Position numbers and translations under genes: made by a program. Shown here piece after piece: positions 42,955 to 55,020 of a stretch of 64,000 bases of DNA. Positions within the stretch are counted from its first letter, which is position 1; the number at the start of each line of letters is the position of its first letter. The notes under the pieces are model-generated. The model was not told the origin of the DNA, did no database searches, and was given only the letters and a program-made list of their open reading frames with translations. The DNA comes from Sipunculus nudus (taxonomy: Eukaryota; Annelida; Sipuncula; Golfingiida; Sipunculidae), in contig CM049309.1 in NCBI GenBank assembly GCA_026874595.1, positions 24,493,033 to 24,557,032 of the forward strand. Direction: 5' to 3'.

Positions 42955-45140
42955 TTATTGTAGGTGGCGTCATCAGTCTTGTATACGACGAAGCTATCCA
43001 AGATGTATACAGAGGCCCTATTTTGGCTGACATATCAAACCCCTCCTGAGAAATAATCAGGCACATACACTGTGCAAAAGTCATTGGCGCCACCAGTCAT
43101 GTGAAGGAGAAAGACATCAAAGATGCATAGACTGGTCAAAATATTTTTTTGCCAAACGACTAAGTTCAGCTCCAGATGACTCGACAAAACTTCACCGAAC
43201 TTTAACCATTCAAACAAACTTGAGAGAGATAGTTTCAGAGATTTTTCCTATGAATATTGAACAATTTGGCTGGACAGTTTCAGAGAAGAAGAAGATTTTT
43301 AAAGTTATTTTCGTTTTTTTTTCTCTATAAAATCTAAGTTAATGCAGATGGCAAAAAAGTAAAATCCGATACAGTTTTTTTAAAGCAAAATCCGAGTTTT
43401 TTACATGACGGTTTTGTTGCATAAAATTTGGTGATGATAGCTCCTGCCGATTTTGAGATAGGATGGGTTAACGTATAGACAACGGACGACACCACATCAT
43501 CGCATAAGCTAAAAATAAATATCTGAATTTATTTGAGTTACTCGAAACTTTTGGCTTCATATTCGCTAATCATAATTTCAAGTGTTCATAGTAAGCTGCA
43601 GGGGGCGCCACCTGTTTTGACTTCGTTCCGGTGAGTAAAAATGATCCTAAGCATTTCTTCCAATTCACGTCAGAAAATGCTATTATCAAATTACACAATG
43701 ATGATACGCCCGGACTTATGTTCAATATATGACCACATATACATATCTATATGGCTATTCAGTCCGGAGACCAGGGAAGTCAACCGTAATCTTTCTGTGC
43801 TGGTACCAATATGTGAGTTGTATTTAATATTTTTAAATATATTATTACTTTTAGATTGGAAGTAATTTACGATAAAATATAAAGAGCGTTTCCATTTGTA
43901 CGCACACGCAGTATGCGGCGCCGTATACAGCATTTACAGAACCCTGTATCAACGGTTCCCAATCCGGCGCCCTATACAGCTCCTTTGCCCATTCAAGATA
44001 ATAAAGCCCAGTGCTGCAGCTGACCCATTACATATGTAAACCTAGCACTGTGTGACCACCGAGAACTCGGAAAATGTAAACAAAAATATAATAATGATAA
44101 TTACCCCCGCCCCCCACCGTCCCCCCCCCCCACCCCCCCCCCCCCCCCCCCACCCCCTTTAAGAATTGGCCCCCATTGAATGATCCTGACATGACATGAC
44201 TCAAAATTTGTGGCACCAGTGATACCCTTTAATTTCTCATAATTGTGCAATTTTCATCAAAAACAGATCTACAGATAGTTACACCATGCAAGATTACAAG
44301 CCGAGACACATATCCACTACTGAGAAAAAGTGCCTCAATGCATTCTTTAAAAACAGAGCAGCAGGTGGCGCCACCTGACAGTCTACATCAAAACTATCAA
44401 AGACGGATAAACTGCCAACATATCAGGCTGATACGTCCATCCACTCCATAGATATGAGCAATTTTTACCCAAAGCAAACACATGTAGATGGATGAACGCC
44501 ACCCAAAGACAACTGAAGATGGCGCCACCAGTCTTGAACACAAGATAGAGGTATCCAAGATCTACGGACATGCACCATTTCAAGCCAATACGGTAAATCA
44601 CTTCTGAGAAAAGGGCATTTATTTATTCTATGAAAACGGGAAGGTAGCTGACGCCACCTGTCTCGTCTACGAGAACACTCTCAAAGATGGATAAACACAC
44701 CTAATTTCAGACCAACACATTAAACGACTCTTGAGATATGAGCAATTTTCACCTGAAGCAAATGTACGGATGGACGCCACACGAAAATGATTGCAGAAGG
44801 TGCCACCAGTCTTGAATATGATATGTAGGTATCGAAGATCTTTTGACACGCACTATTTCAGGTAAATACGGTAAATCATTCCTGAGAAAAGGGCATTAAT
44901 TCATACTATGAAAACGGTAGGGTAGTTGGCGCCACCTGTCTGCTTTACGAGAAAAATCTCGAAGATGGATGTACATGCCAAGTTTTAGGCCAATAAATTG
45001 AAGTATTAGCACAATTTTCACTTAAAGCAAACGTACGGATGGACGCCACACAAAAACGATAGCAGATGGCACCACCAGTCTTAATAACAAGATGGAGGTA
45101 TCCAAGATCAATGGACGTGCACAATATCAGCCCAATCTGT
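42955..45140. repeat. old series of palindrome-centred units (GGCGCCACC family)
   Basis: GGCGCCACCtgtc and GGCGCCACCagtc cores, or mutated forms, occur at about 42962, 43085, 43600, 44364, 44520, 44647, 44799, 44927 and 45066. Between them lie diverged ATATGAGCAATTTT and GATGGACGCCAC phrases of the AACTAGAATA element core. CAGGTGGCGCCACCTG at 44362-44377 is a perfect 16-bp palindrome. Units from 44.34 kb on are spaced about 130-160 bp apart. Confidence 0.6.
44103..44158. repeat. poly-C/poly-G tract
   Basis: Runs of C broken by a few A and T, up to about 16 C in a row. The minus strand is therefore G-rich with quadruplex potential. Confidence 0.9.
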
Positions 45141-45316
45141 CCATTAGTATTTTTTTCTTTTAATGCTCACAGTACTGTCAAGTGGAAATGACATGTCAAG
45201 TTTGGTAAAGATCCGTGAACTATTTTTCGAGTTATCTCGCCTGAAAGAAATCTAAACGGCGCCGGCGGAGTCGACGCGACCTTACCTAAACCTTAGTTTA
45301 ACTACTTTGTCTGGGG

Positions 45317-45393
<77 letters not shown>
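45317..45393. repeat. (AAT)n microsatellite
   Basis: About 25 perfect TAA/AAT triplets. Confidence 0.97.
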
Positions 45394-46129
45394 TGATGCA
45401 AAAATGTACTTACTGAGAGGAGTCAATAAATCTGCCTTGTCTGGATACACAGGAAACACTTATAACCACGTAAAACCTGTTCTGTATGAATACTTGCAAG
45501 TAGCAAGCTTGTGTTAATGGATCATACATCAATTTTATTGCTTATATTTTATCATCTGATGCTCGCCAGTCTTTTGTGTTAGCCATTTATGTAGAACAGT
45601 CTGTTCCGGGAGCAAGCGTGATGAGATCTCGTAAAACTATAGTAAGGTATAGGGGCAGGGTAGTTTTACAGGTTTTATTGATTCGTGCATACTTAAACTG
45701 AAGTGTACATTGAATGTACGTAGAAACAAAGTACCTCAAATAAGGCTGTAAACAACCTTCCTGAGGAAAGCTGGGTTCTGCAAGTTATGTATAAAACCTA
45801 TATCAAATATGTGCACATATATACGTAGTCATGTGAAATCGATCCGGTTCTACAGGTCAACTGCGGGTCGGTTTCTTTTTCGGGTCACAAAAAAGCAAAC
45901 AAAAGTTTGGAAATTATGAAATTTCTTTCATGAAAATAAAAATTCTTTAAAACTTAGTATGTTAGGAAGTTTTTCACTTGCTTAGCAAAACAATAGTTAT
46001 AATCATGGTGTCCCCAGGTCATAAGAAATTGTTGTCGAAAAAAGGAAAGAGGAATAAAAGGGTATAAATTATGTCAATCAAGCACCAATTTATTAAAAAA
46101 ATAGACCTGAGAAATCGGCCTTCACTTAT

Positions 46130-46167
<38 letters not shown>

Positions 46168-47124
46168 ACTAAATGCCGGAGGTCAGATGTCATGAAAACA
46201 GTACATGTTGTGTACATGTAAGACAGTTGTCGAGTCGACACCTCGTTGCCATCACAAGAGGAGCCAGCAGCCTCTGTTTCGTATCTTCTCACTGATGGTT
46301 ATGTTCATAACCATTTTCAACATGTTCTTCGTGTTACGTGTGACTTAGATTTCGTCTGGGTTTGGCACGAAACATGAACACAAGAATGACTCACAAAGTA
46401 CGCAATAATATTTATTCTAATCATTATTTACAATATGTAAAAGATGTAAACGGTTTGTTCTGCTTACATTATATACTGTCCATGTGGGACAACCATCGTC
46501 TAAATTTAATATGACGGTATACTTAGCTTAAAGGTGTCTTCAGTAAAAAAAAAACATTAAGTCCAAATACGACTCCTGGGGCTTCAGAGGAGCCGTTCGA
46601 GTGCCACAGTTCACATTACGATTTCATCAGTCCAAAGATGTAACATCAAGGATAATACGTGCTGACCACGCCTGGTGACACTTCTTCATAATCCATTATA
46701 AAAATACGAGCAGCCCGCGCGGGTTTTCTAGTGCGGCGATTTTATAACTTAAAGGGACCCAATCAACTATATAAAGCATGTTGAATTAACACGGAAACTA
46801 GCTTCTTCCCTTTTAAATTAATTTTAACAGCTAAATATTGCCTTGACACCGTACGCTTACTCCTGTAACTAGTGTTAAAAACAGTGGATCGGGAGCGATC
46901 AAAGTTGTCAACATAAACACAGCGCGTGTATCCCACGGCCAAAACACGTGTTAATCAGAAATGCCCTGATTGACTTGGCCCAAAAATGTAATACATGTTC
47001 CCGCTGGCTGGAACATCGCGTGTTGCGTCTCAAAATCGAACCTCTGGCCACACGTTTACGGTAAACGGAAACCCCATGGACAGTACGGTGGGCAAAGGCA
47101 GAAAAATTGTTTATTTAAGCTGCT
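45394..47124. other. intergenic with (CT)n tract
   Basis: Contains a pure CT microsatellite at 46132-46164. The rest is mostly unique-looking, with CpG-richer patches at about 46.85-47.1 kb. No exon recognised. Confidence 0.4.
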
Positions 47125-47948
47125 CGTTGCAACCAATTTGTGACCGGTAGCGACCACTTTAGCTGAAAAGCTTATGATCTGCAGTATTAGGAATGGGGCA
47201 AGCCAAACCTGTATCTGGTCGAAAAAGTGTTATCTGATACAGTTTCCATGGCAACCATTGCATATTTTGAGACCACATGAAAGGCAATAAAATCGGTCAT
47301 AACTTTAGAAGCTGAAAAGGTAGAGAATCGTTTTATATGTCAAATTGTAGGTAATTAACACGCGGTCTCGATACGTATATATGAAATGACGTCATCGGAC
47401 AAGTTCGCAACCCCCCCCCCCGTAATTGCTCTCATTTTATCCATATATTTCCCTAGTTGTTTGTCATTAGTTTTCATTTTTATATATTTATATATATTTT
47501 TATATTTTTTATATATATATGCATCATTCGATTTGTACAAAAGCCTGCTGTCTTTTCGGGTTGACACTATTGTGACAATATGTTCATTGTGGCCATCATA
47601 TTAATTGATTATGTTGATATTTGAATTTTGAAGCGCATTTTACGGTTATGACGTCCTATTATGATGACGTCATCACTTGTCCGATGACGTCATTACATAT
47701 ATCAAAACGCGTATTAATTACCTACAATTTTACATATAAAAGGATTCTCTACCTTTTCAGCTTTTAAAGTTATGACCGATTGTATTGCCTTTCATGTGGT
47801 CTCAAAATATGCATCGGTTCCTGTGGAAACTGTATAAGAAAGCACATTTCCTACCAGATACAGGTTTTGCTATAACCCATTCCTAATACTACAGATCATA
47901 AGCTTGTCCGTTGAAGTGGTCGCTACCGGTCACAAATTGGTTGCAACG
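47125..47948. repeat. 824-bp imperfect inverted repeat (foldback / long-TIR MITE)
   Basis: Left arm 47125-47404 and right arm 47675-47948 are reverse complements with modest divergence. Examples: CGTTGCAACCAATTTGTGAC and its reverse complement; CTTATGATCTG...TATTAGGAATGGG; GTAGGTAATTAA; TGACGTCATCGGACAAGT. The 270-bp loop is AT-rich. CRE palindrome TGACGTCA lies at 47387-47394, 47665-47672 and 47685-47692, with TGACGTCC at 47649-47656. No coding capacity. No clear target duplication was found. Confidence 0.85.
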
Positions 47949-48606
47949 GGAAGAAAATTTTACCATAGTGGCCACCGTTTAACAACACGCAGAATAATAA
48001 CAAGATGTTAACAGCCGTATACGAGGTACAGAGACTTTGCGCTGGGATGGTGTTGCTGGAAAACTTTTGTATAAAGCAAAACTGAACTGATAGTTTGAAA
48101 GAATAGGCATAATATTGCCCCTGATTTTGTCCCTTTAAAGACGGAGTGATCGTCACAGTAACATTTTTCACTTAACAAATTATCAGGTTCCTCTTCTTCT
48201 GTGATACGATGTACCTGTTGTCCTTCGTGGTCGTTCCGCTCCACTGCTCTATGGCCGCACACCTTATCACGTCACCTCCATCTCGACCGTACAATCAGTT
48301 GGCAAATACCTGACATGTACTCACAGTCTGTCAGTAGGATATGTCTCTTTCACTACGTTTCATATCATTTAATGTTGATTTAATATTAGGGAAGAATGCG
48401 TTTGATTTAGATAGAAGGAAACAGTTATCATTAAGGAGGGTAGATGGGTTAATTTCATAATTATAGTTTCATTGAAGAAAAAAAGTTTAATACATTTTCC
48501 CCATCAGTTTCATTTTAAAAGGTATAGCCTTCAGCATGCTTTAAATGTACATGTTGACTGATGCAACTATTCAGGCGTTGACCGCGTTCTTTCGCAAAGA
48601 ATAACC
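47949..48606. other. intergenic, nothing recognised
   Basis: No repeat or exon seen; short frames look like chance. Confidence 0.35.
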
Positions 48607-49091
48607 AGGGACCCATGGGTCTAGACGCTCAGCTGAATTTGTCTTTATGGATTTGTTTCAGAACTTTTTCAAAATATGGGTCCTCATGATCAGTTTGAAG
48701 CCAACCTGTCTACCCGAAATGGAGTTATCATCCATATACTTAGTTGTCGGGGGCTTCAATATGGGGGGATGGGGGTATACCCCCCCCCCCCCCCCATTTT
48801 TGGCAAGGAGGTGAGGGGGTGGGTGTGGGGGAGGTCAATGTAATCATCCACACCCCAGAGAATAATATTTATATATTGCAAATAGAATATATTAATAAAC
48901 AGAATTAAACTTTATAGACTTTGGTTCCATTTATGAGTTTATTATGAAATATTATATCTAAACCTGGTTTAGAATTAACTTATACTGGAAACATAATACC
49001 GTTTTTTTTCTAAAAAGTTTTAACTAATGAAATATATTTGAAATTTGAATAAGTATATTTATTTGAAATGTGTCATAAAGGCACTAAAAAG

Positions 49092-49161
<70 letters not shown>

Positions 49162-49674
49162 GTGTGTGTGTGTGCGTGCGTATGTCTGCAAGTCATCCCC
49201 CCCCCCCACACACACACAAGAAAAATTGACGCCACTGTAATTTGTGAATGGTTGGGCCCTGTTACTTTGACCTTATTGCAATGAAAAGTTTTCTCTTAAA
49301 ATGCATCCAAAATCTTTCTAGCGTAGAGGTTCCTGTGACCTTGACCTTTGACCCCAAAATCAAAATGGTTCTTACATTATTGAAGGGTCATATATAAGTC
49401 AATCCAAACAGGAGTTATCATCAGGAAACAAATATGTGGACAGATGGCCCCTGTGACCTTGACACCACAAAATCCATCAGGTTCTCCCCCTATTGGCAGG
49501 TCAGCTATATTGTGCAAAAATTGAAGGTTTGGCATAAAAGGTTTGGCTTAAAATGCATCCATAATCTTTCTTAATATGTGGGTTCTGTGACCTTGACCTT
49601 AGACCAATGACCCCCAATAGGACAAAGCGCCATTTCTATACCTCAGTTAAAGAGAGTCAGCTGAGCTTAAAAAA
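48606..49674 (+). mobile_element. dispersed element GGGACCCATGGGTC...CAGCTGAGC
   Basis: The 5' end carries a 12-bp palindrome, GACCCATGGGTC, followed by CTCAGCTGA. The 3' end is GTCAGCTGAGCTTAAAAAAA, so CTCAGCTGA and TCAGCTGAG form inverted terminal sequences. Internal text is rich in GTGACCTTGACCTTTGACC. A poly-C tract (48780-48795) and a (TA)n tract (49094-49153) interrupt it. Related sequence occurs at 59955-60850 and, as a 5' end, at 63611-63740. No ORF. Confidence 0.6.
49094..49155. repeat. (TA)n microsatellite followed by (TG)n
   Basis: About 30 TA dinucleotides followed by ACACACATATGTGTGTGTG. Confidence 0.95.
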
Positions 49675-50840
49675 AGTTGCGTCATTCCTGTCCTTTGGGC
49701 TTTTGAAATAATGTCAGTTAAAAGAGGGAAATATGTTTGAGATATACACTTCTGGATTTTTTTTTCATATATATTCTACGTTTAGGCAAACTTGGGTTTG
49801 GTATTTCGTTCTTTTCTATAACATTAATAAGAGACGATGTTATGGTCACGTATAGGGAAACGAAAATAACATTTTGCCATTTGTGCCATTAATTCCATGC
49901 ACGCTATACGCTTGTTGACATCCCTTAATAGGCGATATTATTTGTTAAATAGCAAGATTTTTTTATCATATTTTTTCATAAGCGAGTAAGCGAACGTTAC
50001 CGCGAACGTAACTGTATTTGCATAAAATCTTTTATGTACAACTACATTAAAAAATAATTTATACAATTCGGTAAATGTTGCATTTATTGACCTAAGTATT
50101 CAGTCTACAATTAATATTTGCTTACATAAAATACGTCCCGCATTACAATTAGTGCCTTTCATTTATAAATTCTACAAATCTCACTGAACAGCGTCTCGTG
50201 CATTCGGCATGCTTTACAAACCATGTGCTGTAAACAGGTATGCCCTTATTTCTTGACGTCATTTCAGGAATTCAATCGCGAATGCCGCGACAGGCTCTGA
50301 CAGGCCTCGCTACCTGTACTATTCAAAAAATCCTATTCGCGTAATGCATATGGAAACACTCAGGTTTTACTACCATGGAACCGAATTTTATCGCGTTCAC
50401 TTTCGTTCAAATGGTGTAATAGCGTTATGCGCATTAGTCGTACATTCACGACTCAATAGGCGTTTATATATGGTAAGCCTAACTTGAGTTGTGTTACAAG
50501 CCATATGGGGGAATGTACTGCAACGGTCATCAATGCTGTATCGTGATAAACAGTCGATAATCTAAACATTAGGCTACGAGTGATGAATTATCACAAAAGA
50601 ATACATGTAGACTCACAAACCAACGTATAAATGCGTCTCTGTGGTAACGAGATATTTCCTGTATCGCATACAATTTTGCTATCATCCAGTGTGAGCCATG
50701 ATTGTGTTCATGCGGCCCGCAGTTCAACAAACATGCATGTGGATTTTCCAGTTAACACTCGTTTCGTTCTCGATGGAATTGGTACCCAATTTTGAAAAAA
50801 TAAACAATTTGATTAGTAACTTGAGGTATTACCTCAGAGC
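49675..50840. other. intergenic, nothing recognised
   Basis: Mixed-composition, CpG-containing DNA without repeats I can place. No exon recognised. Confidence 0.35.
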
Positions 50841-51460
50841 GGGGACATGACAATAAGTGGCCCGTTGGGAAAGGCCGGGATATGCAATGAAAGAGCCGGG
50901 TCGTCAAAGTCCTTTTTTCTGGTAGAAATCGGCAGGAAATGGATCGCGGTGGACGGCTCGATCTGGGTATGTTTGAAGTCAGCTAATAAAGCATATAGTT
51001 CAGCCCTTATCCCCGCTGACGCTAGGGGTAGAGAAAGGCAGTCTTGCGGAGAGGTGCAGAAGATGTACAGTCCGCACAAGCTCGTACGGCTGCCCAGGAT
51101 GTTCGAAGACAATGTCTAGTCGCCAAGGAGACAGATCTCGAGGACTGTCGAAACAAAGATGAACTCCCTTCAGCAAATCGGTAATAACAGGTACATAGAG
51201 AACGCGGTCGTTCCCGATCGGCCGTTATTTGGACGACAAAGCCGTGCGATAACCATGGAAAGACGCATGGGTTGAAATAAATGCTTCTGATGAAGCAAAT
51301 AAACAAGTCTAAAAATTGTTAGACAGTGGTATCGAATGAATTTACCTGATGAGCGAGAGCCTACTGTTTGAAGATTTACCAATGGGAGTCGTAAATTTTG
51401 TCAGAAGATTTGCGACGGGAGCTGCCACTGAAAAACTTTTGACAGAAGGCATGCGAGTAG
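50841..51460. other. GC/CpG-rich unidentified locus, left part
   Basis: Composition differs sharply from the AT-rich flanks. Open frames occur on both strands at 50834-51119 (about 90 codons each). A short plus-strand frame starts at 51349 (MSESLLFEDLPMG...), stays open to the transposon at 51461 and would continue beyond it. I recognise no domain. Possibilities are an exon of an unknown gene, a retroelement fragment or a regulatory CpG island. Confidence 0.35.
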
Positions 51461-51502
51461 CAGGGGCGTAGCCAGGATTGAGGGAGGGGAGGGGGCCATG
51501 AT

Positions 51503-52673
51503 CAGTGGCGGATCCAGATATTCGAAAACGGAGGGGGGGGGGGGGGCTAATATGTATATGTATATATTATTTTTATTATTATTATTATTATTATTATGAC
51601 TATACTTAATATATTTGAGTGAATGAAAACAAGTTTTTTTTTTTTTTAATTTTCAATTATGAACCATGTTTCCATTAAGGTTAGTTACAGGTACATAGGG
51701 AGGGTATGGGAGGGGGTATCCCCCTCCTATATTAGGAATTTTTTGGAATATGTAATGTAAAGAGGATGTTTTGAGGCAATTTTCACCCAAAAAATGAGGA
51801 TTTCCTGTTCCTGAAAAAAATATTCCCTTATGCTTTTGTGTTATGTAGTGAATCTGTAGAGAGGTCCAATTTTTACTATTTATATTTCTTCAAAATAAAT
51901 ATATATAATTTCAATCGTTTTCAACATGTTAAAGTCAAAGGCACGTTTAAGTTTATAACTTGCAAAATGTCTTTTGAATGTAATGCTCGTAGTGAAATAA
52001 CTGATACGTGAAAGTCTTATGTTAGGCCAAAAAAATAAGGTTTGGTTCTCAGGCACTTTTTTCATTAATCAGTGCGGCCGGGCGATATTTTATTTATTAT
52101 TTTTTTACTTTTTTTGTATGTTTAAAATGTCATATGACCAGGGAAAAGCATGGAAATAACAGAATTATTCGCTAAACAGGTAAAAGCACTACATAACAAA
52201 GGAAATCTTATTAAAAGTTGTGTTATTTTATCTTCTTAACAGATGAAATCAAAATAAAAAAAATTGATGCGGAGGGAATTGACGCTGGCGGTGCCTAAGA
52301 ACCATAACTTTTATTTATTTATTTATTTTTTTGCCTTAAACTTTGCATTTTATCGGGGTCCGTGGTCTCGAGAGCACACAAGACTCCTAAGAGCACAGAT
52401 CGTGAGATCACCAAAGGAGCCGTGAGATTGTTCAGGATCGACCTAAACCAGGGTCTGGTGCCAGCAGTTGCTCTGCAGCTGTTCATAAATATCCTCATCC
52501 TCAACTAATGAATTTGAAAGTATTAAACCGCAGATAACTTAAAGAATATAATTTCTAATTAATAAAGAGAAATATGAAAAACGAAAATTAATCACGAAAT
52601 TTAAAGGAGAGATATTGAAGTTAATCTTGGGCCGCGCTAAAGGCGCACCCTCCGGATGCGCCACTTATAGCAA
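51503..52673. mobile_element. candidate nested element inside the CAGGGGCG transposon
   Basis: CAGTGGCGGATCCAG at 51503 faces CTCCGGATGCGCCACTT ending near 52673. These are diverged inverted termini of the type AGTGGCG.ATCC.G. The interior is AT-rich with no recognisable transposase. A minus-strand frame at 52319-52504 is unassigned. Confidence 0.4.
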
Positions 52674-52690
52674 AGTCAATTTAATGCACA

Positions 52691-52744
52691 CACATATATA
52701 TGTGTATATATATATATATTTATATATATATATTTATATATATA

Positions 52745-52792
<48 letters not shown>
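52691..52792. repeat. (TA)n microsatellite
   Basis: About 100 bp of TATATA with TTTATA interruptions, near the right end of the TIR transposon. Confidence 0.95.
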
Positions 52793-52793
<1 letters not shown>

Positions 52794-52898
52794 GTATCAG
52801 CTTAAGTGAAATTCCGAAAGGACGGCATGTACGGGATGCGACCGGGGGGGGGGGGGGGGCATGGCCCCCTGCGGCCCCCTCCCCCCGCTACGCCCCTG

Positions 52899-53215
52899 AG
52901 TAGTAGAAACGGTCGTAAGGGTACCCGGGATGAGGGAGAAGGGTTTGATCGATTGGAAGTAGCAGCGGTGGTCGTGTCAAAAGCTTCGGGAACCAGGGAA
53001 TAACTGGTTGAAATGGTATAATGAAAATCATGTCCGTGTGTATGGACAGAGATACTGCAATAGAAGTTTCCGTAAAGTCCGATGTAACAGGGACGGAGGG
53101 AGAAAGGCGTAGTTTGTTTAGCAAAGTTCGCCGGAGAAGGACGCGATATTTTGAAGATTTAATCAGCGAGAGTGACCTTAATAAAAAGGAAACCTGTGGT
53201 ACCGTTTAGGGTGCC
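52899..53215. other. GC/CpG-rich unidentified locus, right part
   Basis: Continues the composition of 50841-51460. If the transposon and one AGTAG are removed, the plus-strand frame from 51349 runs on as ...VVETVVRVPGMREKGLIDWK to a stop near 52962. A second plus-strand frame at 53021-53209 contains a basic stretch (KVRRRRTRYFEDL). No homology recognised. Confidence 0.35.
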
Positions 53216-54290
53216 GATGGATCGAGACCAATCATGGACTGCCCAGATACTATGTTAAAGGTTCCCACATCAAACTGTTTCAACTTGTGTCCATTTGACT
53301 TATAGGGCACTAAAATCATGTTCTTTCACACAGCTCACAGAATATAGGTCACAGTGACCTTATTTTGGACGTTAAAGAAAACATTACATTTACATTAGGA
53401 AAGACCCACCTCCCCGGCTGTTACATTAGAAGATTCTAGGCAAAATGGATACAATCTGTCTGGGTGCTAATAATCATGTTTTCGACTATAGTAGCTTGCA
53501 AATTATAGTTCACTAAGACCTAATTACACGTTTCCGAAGAGATTTGCCAAGGACCTCCCTGTATGTACAGTTAAAAGTTTCTTGGTCTAACGGATACAAT
53601 TTGTACCCCGCCCGGCTCTCTGTGTGCTCAAAATCATGTTATTGGCCAGTTTCTCGCAGAATATAGGTCATCATGACCAAGTTCTAGGTTTCCAAGAAAA
53701 ATTGCCCAGAAACTGCCTGGATGTCGCGTTAGAGGAATCTTGATCAAACGGGTACACTTTGAGCCCATCTGACTCTCTTGGTGATCAAAATCATGTTTTC
53801 GGCCCATAGCTCAGTGACCTTATTTCAGGTTTACGAAGAGATTTGGCTAGGATTTTCCTGGATGTGAAGTTGGAAGTTCTAGGTCTTACGGTTACAGTTT
53901 GTACACTGTAAACGTCCAGACTGCTTCATTTGTAGTTCTCAAAAATAGAGAGAAAAAATGCGTAAAAATTATTTTGAAATAAAGGTGGCGCCACCAGTAT
54001 TCAGGAACTGATGAAACTGACCATGATCAATATGCATGGGTAAAATCATGGAAATCAAGGTAATAGTAATTGAGATACTGTCGTTTTTGTAGCATTGTTA
54101 ATTTATCTTGGATGCACAAACAGGTCACATGACTCGGAGAATTTATGTCAATTGACAGGGTCCATGATTTGTTATTGACTTCCCTGGACTATTAAGTTAG
54201 AAGATTCCAGAACCAATGGTTACGATTTGTGCAATGTTAATGGACAACTGGCTTTCAGGCAGCTGAGCTAAATATCCAAAAATATAAGTT
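53216..54290 (+). repeat. dispersed repeats related to 60957-61320
   Basis: Repeated phrases such as ATAGGTCACAGTGACC, GTTTCCAAG/GTTTCCGAAG and AAATCATGTT occur at about 100-190-bp spacing. Near 53985, GGTGGCGCCACC is followed by GGAACTGATGAAACTGACCA, like the start of the 60957 copy. The end is CAGCTGAGCTAAAT. Old and diverged. Confidence 0.5.
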
Positions 54291-54436
54291 TATTTACATT
54301 AAGTTGGATCATACCAAGGCAACAAGGCATACACATATATATCAGTATTGTTTTATTATATTTTATTTATTTTTTAATCAAATGTTTAAAATGAATTTGA
54401 AAGAAAACTTAATTTTAATAAATTCACAAATAAATA

Positions 54437-54990
54437 CATAATGCTACAAGATGGCCTCTTCTACATTATTCCTTGGATCATCATTCAAAAAATGTTTTGT
54501 AGATTGGAGTTTTCGGTTTAATGTACACGCTAAATTTTATTAACTAAAACTAAGGCCTAGAGGCACATATAGTCCCCCACTGTATGTTTAACTAGGAAAG
54601 TGTGGCATCGGTGATGGGTTGGGATGGATGGATAAAAGGAGGCACAGACATTGATCATTTTAATAGTCCTTCCTCCTTATGGCGGGGGACTAATAAAACA
54701 TCAAGTAATCTTGGTTACAAATGCCATTTGTATACCATTTGTATGCCATTCAAATCAGGTATACACATTGTATGAGGTAGAAATAATATCATTATGTTAA
54801 ACTTTCTCAACTATAATCTTATACTGATATTAATATTCAATTTCAAACATGTTAAAAATGAATGAAAGTAGTTTTTACCCTTTTGAAGTTAGGAATTCTT
54901 CACAAGATGAACATCCATACTTAAAATAGAAAATGAAATGCATAACTTTGTGGACACATAATTGAATGTGCACTTTAATCATTATAACCC
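54437..54990 (+). repeat. dispersed repeat, paralogue of 34566-34945
   Basis: Same ordered phrases as the 34.6-kb copy, including CTTTGTGGACACA and CTTTAATCATTATAACCCC. It is interrupted by a 121-bp TIR element at about 54571-54691. Confidence 0.6.
54570..54692. mobile_element. approx. 121-bp MITE with TA flanks
   Basis: Ends TAGTCCCCCAC and GCGGGGGACTA are near-perfect inverted repeats flanked by TA, fitting a Tc1/mariner-type MITE. Inserted inside the dispersed repeat at 54437-54990. Non-coding. Confidence 0.6.
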
Positions 54991-55020
54991 CTTTTTATTA
55001 CAAAGCTCAATGCAAAAGAG

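Larger units (their letters stand above)
51461..52898. mobile_element. 1.44-kb TIR transposon (non-autonomous), 5-bp target duplication
   Basis: Starts CAGGGGCGTAGCCAGGATTG and ends GCTACGCCCCTG, giving perfect 12-bp inverted termini. Flanks are AGTAG at 51456-51460 and AGTAG at 52899-52903. CAGGGGCG-type ends are known from hAT-like elements, which usually give 8-bp duplications, so the superfamily is uncertain. It contains poly-G, poly-C, (TA)n and no transposase. A second element seems nested within it. Confidence 0.7.

Noticed and set aside
49045-49284. Frame with IYIYIYIY and similar frames in TA tracts (also 52700-52903)
   Set aside because: Pure products of (TA)n microsatellites.
50834-51306. 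Overlapping open frames on both strands in the GC-rich block
   Set aside because: GC-rich DNA has few stops, so frames on both strands are expected; no domain seen. I report the locus as unidentified rather than as a gene.
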